From Micromonospora sp. CP22 (GTDB lineage: Bacteria > Actinomycetota > Actinomycetes > Mycobacteriales > Micromonosporaceae), in NCBI RefSeq assembly GCF_009712475.1, contig NZ_VCJO01000007.1, positions 124,001-188,000 on the forward strand: a stretch of 64,000 bases of DNA, written 5' to 3'. The translations under genes were made by a program, and so were the position numbers. Shown here one piece after another: positions 55,567 to 64,000 of the stretch. The stretch's first letter is position 1, and every line of letters starts with the position of its first letter. The notes under the pieces were generated by a model. That model saw nothing but the letters and a program-made list of their open reading frames with translations, was not told the DNA's origin and did not search any database.

Positions 55567-56532
55567 GTGAAGCGACCCGTCCGAGACCTGGTCTCCGCCA
55601 CCCTGCTGCGTCGGCTGACGTTCGCCAACATCGTCGCGAACGTCGTCATCGTCGTCACCGGCGGGGCGGTGCGGCTGACCGCGTCCGGTCTGGGCTGCCC
55701 CACCTGGCCCCGGTGCACCGACGAGTCGTACACCACCACCGCCGAGATGGGCGTGCACGGGGTGATCGAGTTCGGCAACCGGCTGCTCACCTTCGTCCTG
55801 GTGCTGATCGCCGGCGCCACCCTGCTGGCCGCGCTCGCGCACCGGCCCCGTCGCCGTGGGGTGGTGCCGCTGGCCGTGGCCGTCGTCCTCGGCATCGTGG
55901 CGCAGGCGGTGATCGGCGGGATCACCGTCCGCACCCAGTTGCACCCCTCGATCGTGGGCATCCACTTCGTGGTGTCGATGCTGCTGCTGTTGGCCGCGTA
56001 CGCCCTGTGGCGTCGGGTCGTCGAGCCGGACGGCCGCCTGGTCTCGGTGGTGCCGTCGGCGCTGCGGGCCCTCGTCTGGATCACCGTGGTGGTCAGCGCG
56101 GCGGTCGTCCTCGTCGGGGTGGCGGTGACCGGCAGCGGGCCGCACGCCGGTGACGCCGACGCCGTCCGCAACGGCCTGGACCCGCAGACGATCTCCCAGA
56201 TCCACGCCGACCTGGTGTTCCTGCTCGTCGGGCTGACCGTGGGCCTGTGGCTGGCATTGCGCGCGGTGGGCGCACCGGCGCGGGCGGTGCGCGCCGCGCT
56301 GGTCCTGCTCCTGGTCGAGCTGGCTCAGGGAGTGATCGGCTTCGTGCAGTACTTCACGAATCTGCCGGTGCTGCTGGTCGGGCTGCACATGCTCGGTGCC
56401 TGCCTGGTCTGGCTGGCCACCCTGGCCGCCCTCTGGTCGACCCGCACCGCCGGACCCGCCCGCTCCGACGCCCCGCCCCCGCACCAACCGACCGACCACG
56501 AGGTGGTTGCCGCGGCCCACCCGGCCGGGTGA
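55567..56532 (+). CDS. ctaA: Heme A synthase (COX15/CtaA)
   Basis: A 321-residue eight-helix membrane protein that oxidises heme O to heme A for cytochrome aa3 oxidase. The first half shows VVTGGAVRLTASGLGCPTWP with the conserved Cys pair region, HGVIEFGNRLLTF (His and Glu of the heme site) and QAVIGGITVRTQLHPSIVGIHF; the second half repeats the arrangement with QIHADLVF and GLHMLGACLVW. The end is a cytosolic Pro/His-rich tail. It is transcribed divergently from the SUF operon; ctaB, the preceding pathway enzyme, lies 2.5 kb to the right. Confidence 0.93.
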   Translation: MKRPVRDLVSATLLRRLTFANIVANVVIVVTGGAVRLTASGLGCPTWPRCTDESYTTTAEMGVHGVIEFGNRLLTFVLVLIAGATLLAALAHRPRRRGVVPLAVAVVLGIVAQAVIGGITVRTQLHPSIVGIHFVVSMLLLLAAYALWRRVVEPDGRLVSVVPSALRALVWITVVVSAAVVLVGVAVTGSGPHAGDADAVRNGLDPQTISQIHADLVFLLVGLTVGLWLALRAVGAPARAVRAALVLLLVELAQGVIGFVQYFTNLPVLLVGLHMLGACLVWLATLAALWSTRTAGPARSDAPPPHQPTDHEVVAAAHPAG

Positions 56533-56565
56533 CAGCCGCCTCCCGACCCGCCGGGTGACAGCCGC

Positions 56566-57489
56566 TCAGCGACCAGCTCGGGACAGGTGGACGCGGATGG
56601 CGTCGGCGAGCCGCTCGGCGGCACCGTCGGCATGGCCGAGGAACAGCGAGGGTTCGGTCAGCTCCAGCTCCACCAGCACCGGCGCGCCGTCGGGACCGGG
56701 AATCAGGTCGACCCGGGCGTAGAGCAGGCGGTCCGACCCGCCCGGCACCGCCGCGAGGGTCTGCGCCGCGACGGCGAGCTGCGCCGGTTGGGCCGTCCGT
56801 GGCGTGATCTCCTCGACCTTGTACAGCGCCTCGACGCCCTCGTCCGGCCCGGTCAGCATCGGGCCCTTGCGGATGGCGTGGCTGTAGGTCAGCCCGGCCG
56901 GACCGGCCAGGAAGAGCAGCGCGGTCTCACCGGCCGTGTCGACCTCGCGTAGGTACGGCTGGACCATGGCCACCCGGTCGGCCGCCCCGAGCCGGCGGAC
57001 GTGCGCCACGGCGAGGTCCCGATGCTCCGGGTCGGCTAGGTCGTAGCGGCCGGTGTCCTGGCTACCGGCGCTCACCGCGGGCTTGATGACGTACTCACCG
57101 TGGTCGGCGGGAGGCTGCCACGGCTCGCCGGGCAGCACCCAACCGGTCGGGACGGTGGGCACACCGGCCGCCGCCAGTCGGTCGAGGTAGCGCTTGTCGG
57201 TGTTCCACCGCACCACGTCCGCCGGGTTGGCCAGTCGCGGCACCCGGGCGGCCCAGGCGACGAACTCGTCCCGCCGGGACGAGTAGTCCCAGGGCGAGCG
57301 GAGCACGGACAGGTCGTAGCGGGCCCAGTCGACGCTCGGGTCGTCCCAGACGACGGCGTCGACGGTGATCCCACGGGCGGCCAGGGGGGCGAGGACGAGA
57401 CGGTCGTCGTCGTCGAGGTCGGCCAGCTCGGTACAGGTAATGAGAGCGACCCGGGGTCTCCCCCGGGTCGGCTGGTGGTGATCGGTCAA
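56566..57489 (-). CDS. ATP-grasp family ligase, substrate unknown
   Basis: A 307-residue ATP-grasp enzyme related to RimK/glutathione synthetase-type ligases. The N-terminal pre-grasp domain (PRVALITCTELADLDDDDRL) is followed by the ATP-binding Lys in YVIKPAVSAGSQDT and the metal-binding end LVELELTEPSLFL. It should join a carboxylate to an amine with ATP. The start is a TTG at 57489, six bases beyond the stop of the small upstream gene, so translation is coupled. Related genes in actinomycetes are mostly unannotated; the neighbour is a possible partner or substrate. Confidence 0.75.
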   Translation of the reverse strand: MTDHHQPTRGRPRVALITCTELADLDDDDRLVLAPLAARGITVDAVVWDDPSVDWARYDLSVLRSPWDYSSRRDEFVAWAARVPRLANPADVVRWNTDKRYLDRLAAAGVPTVPTGWVLPGEPWQPPADHGEYVIKPAVSAGSQDTGRYDLADPEHRDLAVAHVRRLGAADRVAMVQPYLREVDTAGETALLFLAGPAGLTYSHAIRKGPMLTGPDEGVEALYKVEEITPRTAQPAQLAVAAQTLAAVPGGSDRLLYARVDLIPGPDGAPVLVELELTEPSLFLGHADGAAERLADAIRVHLSRAGR

Positions 57490-57495
57490 TTTATC

Positions 57496-57831
57496 TCAAC
57501 GGGCCATCGTACGTCGGGCCATCGAACGCCAGAGGTCGTTGCTCGGGCGCATCTGGTCCATCAGTTCCCGTTCCCAGGCGTTCTCCACGGCGACCCCGGC
57601 CTGCGCGCAGGCCGCACGGGCGGTCACGGTGTCCTCGGCGAACTGGTCGCCCCAGGCACCGTCGACCCCCACCAGGACGATGCGGGCACCGCGCTTGCCG
57701 ACGTACTCGATGACCGCCTTCGCCCCGCCGTGCTCGGCGGCGAACGACTTGATGCCCGCGACCAGCCCGTTGGGGGCCTGCCCGGAGGCGGTCTGATCAG
57801 CCGTCAGCGTCGTATCGGAACCATCTGCCAT
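57496..57831 (-). CDS. Small conserved protein coupled to an ATP-grasp ligase
   Basis: A 111-residue cytosolic protein. A Thr/Ala-rich N-terminus (~1-20) leads to an alternating helix-strand domain (GLVAGIKSFAAEHGGAKAV, ARIVLVGVDGAWGDQFA, ACAQAGVAVENAWERELMDQM). It looks like a small Rossmann-like fold, not a leader-core peptide. The ATG at 57831 has TAGGCT seven bases upstream, a leaderless promoter, and the stop is six bases ahead of the TTG start of the ATP-grasp gene. The family was not recognised. Confidence 0.7.
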   Translation of the reverse strand: MADGSDTTLTADQTASGQAPNGLVAGIKSFAAEHGGAKAVIEYVGKRGARIVLVGVDGAWGDQFAEDTVTARAACAQAGVAVENAWERELMDQMRPSNDLWRSMARRTMAR

Positions 57832-57838
57832 AACGTGA

Positions 57839-57844
57839 AGCCTA
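57839..57844 (-). promoter_or_regulatory. -10 box TAGGCT, leaderless promoter of the small-protein/ATP-grasp operon
   Basis: Reading leftward, TAGGCT is followed by seven bases and ATG 57831. The 220 bp to the right (57845-58062) is relatively AT-rich and holds no gene. Confidence 0.45.
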
Positions 57845-58062
57845 AGCAGACATGCAATCGGACGGGCGAGAACAGGCAAGCTTTTGTGATACCGATTACC
57901 TGTAGGTTTAGCCGACAGCGGAACCGTTTCGCCCGTATTTATCAGCATCAAATCGGGTCAATCCGAGTAGCGGAATGCCGACAAACTGGGCGGATCCCGA
58001 AAATCCACCATCAGTGGCGTACTGTCGGTTTCCCGACGCGCGCCGTGACGACCGCCGCGCGG

Positions 58063-59019
58063 TCAGAGCAGAGCGTCCAGCGCCGCGGCGGCGAAGACGA
58101 TGGTCAGGTAGGTCGTGGACCAGTGGAACAGCCGCATCGGCTTCACCGGCTCGCCCCGCCGCGCCCGACCGGCCAACCGATGTGCCTCGACCAGGAAGAT
58201 CGCGCCCACCACCAGCGTCGGAACCCCGTAGATCGGGCTCAGCCCCAACGCCCACACGGCCAGCGAGGTCAGCACGGTCAGCCAGGCGAACCCCACGATC
58301 TCGGCGTTGACCCGCCGGACGGAGGCGACCACCGGAAGCATCGGAATGCCAGCGCGGGCGTAGTCGTCCTTGTACTTCATCGCCAGCGGGTAGAAGTGCG
58401 GCATCTGCCAGAAGAAGACCACCCCGAACAGCGCCCACGCCACCGGTGACAGCGAGCCGGTCACCGCCGCCCAGCCGATCAGCACCGGCGCGGCCCCACA
58501 GGCACCGCCCCAGAAGGTGTTCGCCGTCGTGGTGCGCTTGAGCCACAGCGTGTAGACGACGTCGTAGTAGACGATCGCGGCCAGGGTGAGCCCGGCGGCG
58601 AGCAGGTTGGTGAAGACCGCCATCAACGCGACCGAGAGCACCGCCAGCACCAGACCGAAGATCAGCGCGTTGCGGGGCGTCACGGTGTGCGCCGGCAGCG
58701 GCCGTCGCTTCGTGCGCCGCATCAACTGGTCGATGTCCCGGTCGATGTAGCAGTTCAGCACGCTGGCCGCGCCCGCCGCGAGCGAGCCGCCGACCAGCAC
58801 CACCGCCACCAGCCACAGCGACGGCAACCCGCCGTGCGCGAGCATCATCGCCGGCACCGTCGTGACCAGCAGCAGCTCCACGATCCGCGGCTTGGTCAGC
58901 GTCACGTACGCCGCCACCACCGCCCGCAGGTCGCGGGGACGCACCGGCGTCTCCCCGGCCTCACGCACCGGCGTCTGCCCGGCAGGGGTACTGACGGGGC
59001 GCTCGGTGATCATGCTCAC
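58063..59019 (-). CDS. ctaB: Protoheme IX farnesyltransferase (heme O synthase)
   Basis: A 318-residue polytopic UbiA-family prenyltransferase that adds farnesyl to heme B, giving heme O. The prenyl-diphosphate site is [21 protein letters not shown] (quoted from residues ~88 on) and the second motif [17 protein letters not shown]. Nine hydrophobic segments are visible. GTG 59019 is chosen because GGAAGGTGG sits upstream at a workable distance; ATG 59013 is the alternative. It feeds CtaA, 2.5 kb away on the other strand, and is divergent from tkt across a 287-bp control region. Confidence 0.93.
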   Translation of the reverse strand: MSMITERPVSTPAGQTPVREAGETPVRPRDLRAVVAAYVTLTKPRIVELLLVTTVPAMMLAHGGLPSLWLVAVVLVGGSLAAGAASVLNCYIDRDIDQLMRRTKRRPLPAHTVTPRNALIFGLVLAVLSVALMAVFTNLLAAGLTLAAIVYYDVVYTLWLKRTTTANTFWGGACGAAPVLIGWAAVTGSLSPVAWALFGVVFFWQMPHFYPLAMKYKDDYARAGIPMLPVVASVRRVNAEIVGFAWLTVLTSLAVWALGLSPIYGVPTLVVGAIFLVEAHRLAGRARRGEPVKPMRLFHWSTTYLTIVFAAAALDALL

Positions 59020-59255
59020 GGATTGCCACCTTCCGGCGTCGGGAGGGGAGGTCACGGCGGCCGGACCGACTCGGGTCCACACACCGACCCACACACTACG
59101 CGTTGTCGTTTTCGCTGCCCGGGCGACCCGGCAACGGTGCCAGTCGTCACACCGAAGGCTGGCTCCGGGCCGCTGCCAGGCTGAACCGCGCAGCGGCGCC
59201 AAAACGTACAGACCAGCATGCTGAGATCCTCGGGCGCATGTTTAGCCGCGCTCGA

Positions 59256-59261
59256 TAGGGT
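59256..59261 (+). promoter_or_regulatory. Candidate -10 box TAGGGT for tkt
   Basis: TAGGGT would start transcription about 40 nt before GTG 59307, leaving room for the AGGAG ribosome site. No matching -35 is evident. Confidence 0.3.
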
Positions 59262-59306
59262 CACCAGTGAGGGTTCCGCCCATCTCGCCGAGGAGCACAA
59301 ACCATC

Positions 59307-61445
59307 GTGGCTGCCAACCGACCCGACCACCCCGCACTCGACTGGTCCGACCTCGACCGCCGTGCCGTGGACACCGTCCGCGTGCTGGCCATGGACGCCG
59401 TGGAGAAATCCGGCAATGGCCACCCGGGCACCGCGATGAGCCTCGCACCGGCGGCGTACCTGCTGTTCAACCGGGTGATGCGGCACAACCCGGCAGACCC
59501 GAACTGGCCCGGCCGGGACCGTTTCGTGCTCTCCGCAGGCCACTCCAGCCTGACGCTGTACATCCAGCTCTTCCTCGCCGGCTACCCGCTGAGCCTGGAG
59601 GACCTGAAGTCGCTGCGGCAGTGGGGGTCGCTCACCCCCGGTCACCCCGAGCACGGACACACCCCCGGCGTGGAGACCACCACCGGCCCGCTCGGGCAGG
59701 GTCTGGGCAACGCCGTCGGCATGGCCATGGCCGCCCGGCGCGAACGCGGCCTGTTCGACCCGGAGGCCGAGGCCGGCGAGTCCGTCTTCGACCACTACAT
59801 CTGGTGCATCGCCTCCGACGGTGACATCGAGGAGGGCATCAGCCACGAGGCCAGCGCCCTGGCCGGGCACCAGCAGCTGGGCAACCTCTGCGTGATCTAC
59901 GACGACAACGAGATCTCGATCGAGGACGACACCCGCATCGCGATGAGCGAGGACGTCGCGGCCCGCTACACCGCGTACGGCTGGCACGTGCAGACGGTCG
60001 ACTGGCGGCGCGGCGACGCCGAGCAGGGTGACTACCACGAGAACGTCGAGGAGCTGTACCGGGCGCTGCTGGCCGCCAAGGCGGAGACGACCCGTCCGTC
60101 GTTCATCGCGCTGCGCACCATCATCGGCTGGCCCGCGCCGAACAAGCAGAACACCGGCAAGATCCACGGCTCGGCGCTCGGCGCCGACGAGGTGGCCGCC
60201 ACCAAGGAGGTCCTCGGCTTCGACCCGGCCGGGTCGTTCGAGGTCAGCGAGGAGGTGCTCGGCCACACCCGGCTGGCGCTGCGTCGTGGCGAGGCCGCCC
60301 AGCAGGAGTGGACGGCCGCCTTCGACTCGTGGTCGGCGGAGAACCCGGAGCGTCGCGGTCTCTACGACCGGCTGGTCAACCGGACGCTGCCCGAGGGCTG
60401 GGCCGACGCCCTGCCGGAGTTCCCCGCCGACGCCAAGGGTGTCGCCACCCGGGCCGCCTCCGGCAAGGTGCTGGCCGCGCTGGCCCCGGTGCTGCCCGAA
60501 CTGTGGGGCGGCTCCGCCGACCTGGCCGAGAGCAACAACACCACGATGAAGGGCGAGCCCTCCTTCGTCCCCAGCCAGTACGCCACCAAGGAGTTCCCGG
60601 GCCACGAGTACGGCCGGACCCTGCACTTCGGCATCCGCGAGCACGCCATGGGCGCGATCCTCAACGGCATCGCGCTGCACGGCGGCACCCGGCCCTACGG
60701 CGGCACCTTCCTGGTCTTCAGCGACTACATGCGGCCCTCTGTCCGGTTGGCCGCGTTGATGAAGCTGCCGGTGGTCTACGTCTGGACGCACGACTCCATC
60801 GGCCTCGGCGAGGACGGCCCGACCCACCAGCCGGTGGAGCACCTGACCGCGCTGCGGGCCATTCCCGGCCTGGACGTGGTCCGCCCGGCCGACGCCAACG
60901 AGACCGCCTGGGCCTGGCGGCAGGCCCTGGAGCACACCGACCGGCCGACCGCGTTGGCGTTGAGCCGGCAGGCGCTGCCGACGCTGGACCGCTCGCAGCT
61001 GGCCAGCGCGGAAGGGGTCGCCAAGGGTGGTTACGTGCTGGCCGAGGCGTCCAACGGCAAGCCCGAGGTGATCATCATCGGGACCGGCTCCGAGGTGCAG
61101 CTCTGCCTCACCGCCCGGGAGCGGCTGGAGGCCGAGGGTACCCCCACCCGGGTGGTGTCGATGCCCTGCCAGGAGTGGTTCTTCGAGCAGGACGAGGCGT
61201 ACCGGGAGTCGGTGCTCCCGCGCGGGGTAAAGGCCCGGGTGAGCGTGGAGGCGGGCATCGCCATGTCCTGGCGCGGCATCGTCGGTGACTGCGGCGAGAG
61301 CGTCAGCCTGGAGCACTACGGCGCAAGCGCCCCGCACTCCGTGCTCTTCGAGCAGTTCGGCTTCACCCCGGACCGGATCGTCGCCGCCGCGCACGCGGCG
61401 CAGACCCGGGCCGGCGACATCACCGGTTTCACGACCGGCAACTAA
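59307..61445 (+). CDS. tkt: Transketolase
   Basis: A 712-residue transketolase of the non-oxidative pentose phosphate pathway. Visible features include [14 protein letters not shown] (substrate and TPP His), the TPP-binding motif [13 protein letters not shown]...DDNEISIED, and in the second domain [18 protein letters not shown] with the catalytic Glu. The start is GTG 59307 with AGGAG eleven bases upstream. tal follows after 16 bp and zwf after that, the standard actinobacterial pentose-phosphate gene order. Confidence 0.95.
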   Translation: MAANRPDHPALDWSDLDRRAVDTVRVLAMDAVEKSGNGHPGTAMSLAPAAYLLFNRVMRHNPADPNWPGRDRFVLSAGHSSLTLYIQLFLAGYPLSLEDLKSLRQWGSLTPGHPEHGHTPGVETTTGPLGQGLGNAVGMAMAARRERGLFDPEAEAGESVFDHYIWCIASDGDIEEGISHEASALAGHQQLGNLCVIYDDNEISIEDDTRIAMSEDVAARYTAYGWHVQTVDWRRGDAEQGDYHENVEELYRALLAAKAETTRPSFIALRTIIGWPAPNKQNTGKIHGSALGADEVAATKEVLGFDPAGSFEVSEEVLGHTRLALRRGEAAQQEWTAAFDSWSAENPERRGLYDRLVNRTLPEGWADALPEFPADAKGVATRAASGKVLAALAPVLPELWGGSADLAESNNTTMKGEPSFVPSQYATKEFPGHEYGRTLHFGIREHAMGAILNGIALHGGTRPYGGTFLVFSDYMRPSVRLAALMKLPVVYVWTHDSIGLGEDGPTHQPVEHLTALRAIPGLDVVRPADANETAWAWRQALEHTDRPTALALSRQALPTLDRSQLASAEGVAKGGYVLAEASNGKPEVIIIGTGSEVQLCLTARERLEAEGTPTRVVSMPCQEWFFEQDEAYRESVLPRGVKARVSVEAGIAMSWRGIVGDCGESVSLEHYGASAPHSVLFEQFGFTPDRIVAAAHAAQTRAGDITGFTTGN

Positions 61446-61461
61446 GGAGGCGTTGGCGCAC

Positions 61462-62643
61462 ATGACGACCGACAGGCTGGGTGAGCTGACCGCCGCGGGA
61501 GTGGCGGTCTGGCTCGACGATCTTTCCCGGGTACGACTCAGCTCCGGCGGGCTGGACCAGCTGCGCCGGGAGAAGCACGTGGCCGGGGTGACCACCAACC
61601 CGACGATCTTCGCCAAGGCGTTGAGCGACGCCGACGAGTACGACTGGCAGCTGCGGGACCTGGCCGCCCGGGGCATCGACGTCGAAGAGGCCGTCCGCAT
61701 GCTCACCACGTACGACGTGCGGTGGGCCTGCGACGTGATGCGCCCGTCGTACGACGCCAGCGCGGGTGTCGACGGCCGGGTCTCCATCGAGGTGGACCCG
61801 CGACTGGCCCACGACTCGCACCGCACCGTGGCCGAGGCCCGGGCGTTGTGGTGGCTGGTCGACCGGCCGAACCTGTTCATCAAGATCCCGGCGACCGAGG
61901 CCGGCCTGCCGGCGATCACCGCGGCACTGGCCGAAGGGATCAGCGTCAACGTCACGCTCATCTTCGGCCTGGACCGCTACTCCCAGGTGATGGAGGCGTT
62001 CCTGGCCGGCATGGAGCAGGCGAAGGCGAACGGCCACGACCTGAGCACGATCGGCTCGGTGGCCTCGTTCTTCGTCTCCCGGGTCGACACCGAGGTCGAC
62101 GCCCGGCTGGAGAAGATCGGCTCCAGCGAGGCCAAGGCGCTGCGGGGCAAGGCCGCGGTGGCCAACGCCCGGTTGGCGTACGAGCGCTACAGCGAGGTCT
62201 TCTCCTCCGACCGGTGGCGGGCGCTGGCCGACGCCGGGGCGCACCCGCAGCGTCCCCTGTGGGCCTCCACCTCGACCAAGAATCCCGACTACCGGGACGT
62301 CATCTACGTCGAGGAGCTGATCGCGCCCGGCACGGTCAACACCATGCCGGAGTCGGTCGTGCACGCGTACGCCGACCACGGCGAGACCCACCCGGACACC
62401 GTCACCGGCGCGTACGACGACGCCCGTGCGGTGTTCGGCGCGCTGGAGTCGGTGGGCGTGGATCTGACCGACGTGATCGCCACGTTGGAACGCGAGGGTG
62501 TGGAGAAGTTCGAGGCCAGCTGGCAGGAGCTGCTCGACGGCGTCGGTAAGTCGCTGTCCGCCGCCGGCCAGGGCCGCAGCCACCCCACGGACGCCGCCCG
62601 GGACAACGCCGACGCCGCCGCGCGTGCCGGAGGCAATGCGTGA
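61462..62643 (+). CDS. tal: Transaldolase
   Basis: A 393-residue transaldolase, the long actinobacterial form. The Schiff-base Lys lies in NLFIKIPAT, and [17 protein letters not shown] and [10 protein letters not shown] are the family signatures. It transfers a dihydroxyacetone unit from sedoheptulose 7-phosphate. ATG 61462 is twelve bases after AAGGAGG; an in-frame TTG three codons earlier is an option but too near the ribosome site. The C-terminal ~30 residues are an Ala/Asp-rich tail. Confidence 0.95.
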   Translation: MTTDRLGELTAAGVAVWLDDLSRVRLSSGGLDQLRREKHVAGVTTNPTIFAKALSDADEYDWQLRDLAARGIDVEEAVRMLTTYDVRWACDVMRPSYDASAGVDGRVSIEVDPRLAHDSHRTVAEARALWWLVDRPNLFIKIPATEAGLPAITAALAEGISVNVTLIFGLDRYSQVMEAFLAGMEQAKANGHDLSTIGSVASFFVSRVDTEVDARLEKIGSSEAKALRGKAAVANARLAYERYSEVFSSDRWRALADAGAHPQRPLWASTSTKNPDYRDVIYVEELIAPGTVNTMPESVVHAYADHGETHPDTVTGAYDDARAVFGALESVGVDLTDVIATLEREGVEKFEASWQELLDGVGKSLSAAGQGRSHPTDAARDNADAAARAGGNA

Positions 62644-62660
62644 CGGTGCCGTCCGGCAAC

Positions 62661-62697
62661 ACCCACGCCGCCACCTGCTTCGGGTGGCGGCGTGGGT
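62661..62697 (+). terminator. Hairpin terminator after tal
   Basis: ACCCACGCCGCCACC (62661-62675) and GGTGGCGGCGTGGGT (62683-62697) form a perfect 15-bp stem with a seven-base loop, suggesting zwf has its own promoter in 62698-62958. I could not pick out that promoter with confidence, and no small gene is evident in the interval. Confidence 0.8.
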
Positions 62698-62958
62698 CGG
62701 CGGTGGTACCGCGACGGTTCGACGGTGGGTAGCTTTCCCAGACAACCGGTACGGTCGACGTTGATCTACCGGTGCCCGGAAACCCGTACTCCTGGCTGAG
62801 GAGTCGCTGGCGGTGACCGGCGGCGTGGCCGGTCGAGCCGCCCGCTGCCGCACCGGCAGCCGGCCGAGCGGTCAGCGGACCCTGCACGGCCATCCGGCGC
62901 GATGGGTCGCCAGGGGTGTGACGATGGACGACGTGGACGAGCGGAGCGAGGAGGCAGC

Positions 62959-64000
62959 GTGAACCCGCTGCGCGACCCGCAGGACCGGCGACTGCCCCGG
63001 ATCCCGGAGCCGTGCGCTCTGGTGATCTTCGGGGTGACCGGTGACCTGGCCCAGAAGAAACTGCTACCCGCGGTCTACGACCTGGCCAACCGGGGGCTGC
63101 TGCCGCCCGGCTTCGTGGTCGTCGGGTTCGCGCGGCGGGACTGGTGCGACGGCGACTTCGCCTCGCTGGCCCGGGATGCGGCCAAGAGCCACTCCCGGAC
63201 ACCGTGGCGGGAGGAGGTGTGGTCGCGTCTCGAACACAACATCAAGTTCGTCGGTGGGTCGTTCGACGACGACACCGCCTTCGACAACCTGGCGCGCTGC
63301 CTGGAGGGTCTGCGCGACAGCCACGGCATCCACGGCAACGCGGCCTTCTACTTCTCCATCCCACCGGCGGCGTTCCCGGTGGTGCTCAAGCAGCTGGCCC
63401 GCACCGGCATGGCCGACAACGAGAAGTGTGGCGGCTGGCGCCGGGTGGTGGTGGAGAAGCCGTTCGGCCACGACCTGCCCTCGGCCAAGGCACTCAACGA
63501 CCTGGTCGACGACGTCTTCACCCGGCAGGACGTCTTCCGCATCGACCACTACCTGGGCAAGGAGACGGTCCAGAACATCCTCGCCCTGCGCTTCGCCAAC
63601 AGCCTCTTCGAGCCACTGTGGAACTCGCAGTACGTCGACTCGGTGCAGATCACCATGGCCGAGGACGTCGGCATCGGCAGCCGCGCCGGCTTCTACGACT
63701 CGGTCGGCACCGCCCGCGACGTGTTGCAGAACCACCTGCTGCAACTGCTCGCCCTGGTGGCGATGGAGGAGCCGACCAGCTTCGACGCCGACGAGATCCG
63801 GGCCGAGAAGCTCAAGGTACTCAAGGCGATCACGCTGCCGAAGGACGTCAGCACCGGCACGGTACGCGGTCAGTACCTACCGGGCTGGGTCGGCGGGCAG
63901 CGGGCCCGGGGATATCTGGAGGAGGACGGCGTCCCGCCGACGTCGACCACCGAGACGTACGTGGCGGTGCGGCTCGGCATCCAGAACCGCCGGTGGGCGG
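62959..64000 (+). CDS. zwf: Glucose-6-phosphate 1-dehydrogenase, N-terminal part
   Basis: The frame opens at GTG 62959 (GCGAGGAGGCAGC upstream) and stays open to the window edge, about 347 residues; the end lies outside. The NADP-binding loop is [17 protein letters not shown] and the substrate-binding, catalytic His motif is [24 protein letters not shown] is the third signature. It oxidises glucose 6-phosphate to 6-phosphogluconolactone, the entry to the oxidative pentose phosphate pathway. In actinobacteria opcA and pgl usually follow; that is outside view. Confidence 0.95.
   Translation, partial: MNPLRDPQDRRLPRIPEPCALVIFGVTGDLAQKKLLPAVYDLANRGLLPPGFVVVGFARRDWCDGDFASLARDAAKSHSRTPWREEVWSRLEHNIKFVGGSFDDDTAFDNLARCLEGLRDSHGIHGNAAFYFSIPPAAFPVVLKQLARTGMADNEKCGGWRRVVVEKPFGHDLPSAKALNDLVDDVFTRQDVFRIDHYLGKETVQNILALRFANSLFEPLWNSQYVDSVQITMAEDVGIGSRAGFYDSVGTARDVLQNHLLQLLALVAMEEPTSFDADEIRAEKLKVLKAITLPKDVSTGTVRGQYLPGWVGGQRARGYLEEDGVPPTSTTETYVAVRLGIQNRRWA

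Noticed and set aside
56566..57831. Graspetide (omega-ester peptide) biosynthesis pair
   Set aside because: The small protein lacks a leader/core layout with repeated Thr/Ser and acidic residues and looks like a folded domain; no transporter or protease is present.
59052..61961. 969-codon open frame antisense to tkt
   Set aside because: Same shadow effect; transketolase on the plus strand is unmistakable.

Overview
The window is high-GC actinobacterial DNA with dense codon-biased genes, many GTG starts, 4-bp ATGA/GTGA overlaps and frequent leaderless promoters. A conservon, an actinobacterial SUF operon, AcnR, an acVLRF1 release factor and a TIGR04222 protein point to Micromonosporaceae, most likely Micromonospora or a close relative. 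This is inferred from gene content; no search was run. I see no rRNA, tRNA, CRISPR array, transposase or integrase. The layout looks like chromosomal core and lineage-specific genes, not an island.

1-8.9 kb: the end of a bPH2 membrane protein, a PAP2 phosphatase/transferase, a FlK-like thioesterase coupled to a metallo-hydrolase, a PfkB sugar kinase, a secreted AA10 copper monooxygenase with a CBM2, asparagine synthetase and Xaa-Pro aminopeptidase. 9-24.7 kb is mainly surface and secreted proteins: two paralogous beta-helix proteins with a shared leader architecture, an 1829-residue two-headed amylopullulanase with operator-like repeats at its promoter, two membrane-anchored CBM2-like proteins, a permuted papain-like protein with an NTF2-like neighbour, a pectate-lyase-fold protein and a secreted C39-like peptidase.

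25-40.7 kb: aconitase (acnA), a four-gene conservon (cvnA-D), an orphan class II terpene cyclase with a DxDTT motif, DUF2630, a RIO kinase, a HAD phosphatase, and acnR, the TetR repressor of aconitase. Matching AcnR-type operators lie before both acnA and acnR although the genes are about 8.5 kb apart. Next come three translationally coupled genes: a TIGR04222 membrane protein with a Gly/Cys-rich tail, a DUF692/MNIO iron enzyme and a small partner protein. I regard this as the best candidate for an undescribed peptide- or protein-modification system. An unusual SDR lacking the catalytic Tyr/Lys and a mismatch uracil glycosylase follow.

40.7-48.4 kb: an ABC exporter, a crotonase, a 75-residue HTH protein, an ABC-F protein, a zinc metallopeptidase, a palindromic repeat element, acVLRF1 and a LysE-type exporter. 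48.6-55.5 kb is the complete leftward SUF operon sufR-B-D-Rieske-C-S-U-T with a terminator. 55.5-64 kb has heme A synthase (ctaA), a small-protein/ATP-grasp pair, heme O synthase (ctaB), and the pentose-phosphate genes tkt, tal and zwf; zwf runs off the right edge. Iron-sulfur assembly, aconitase and heme A synthesis lie close together, consistent with a respiratory core region.
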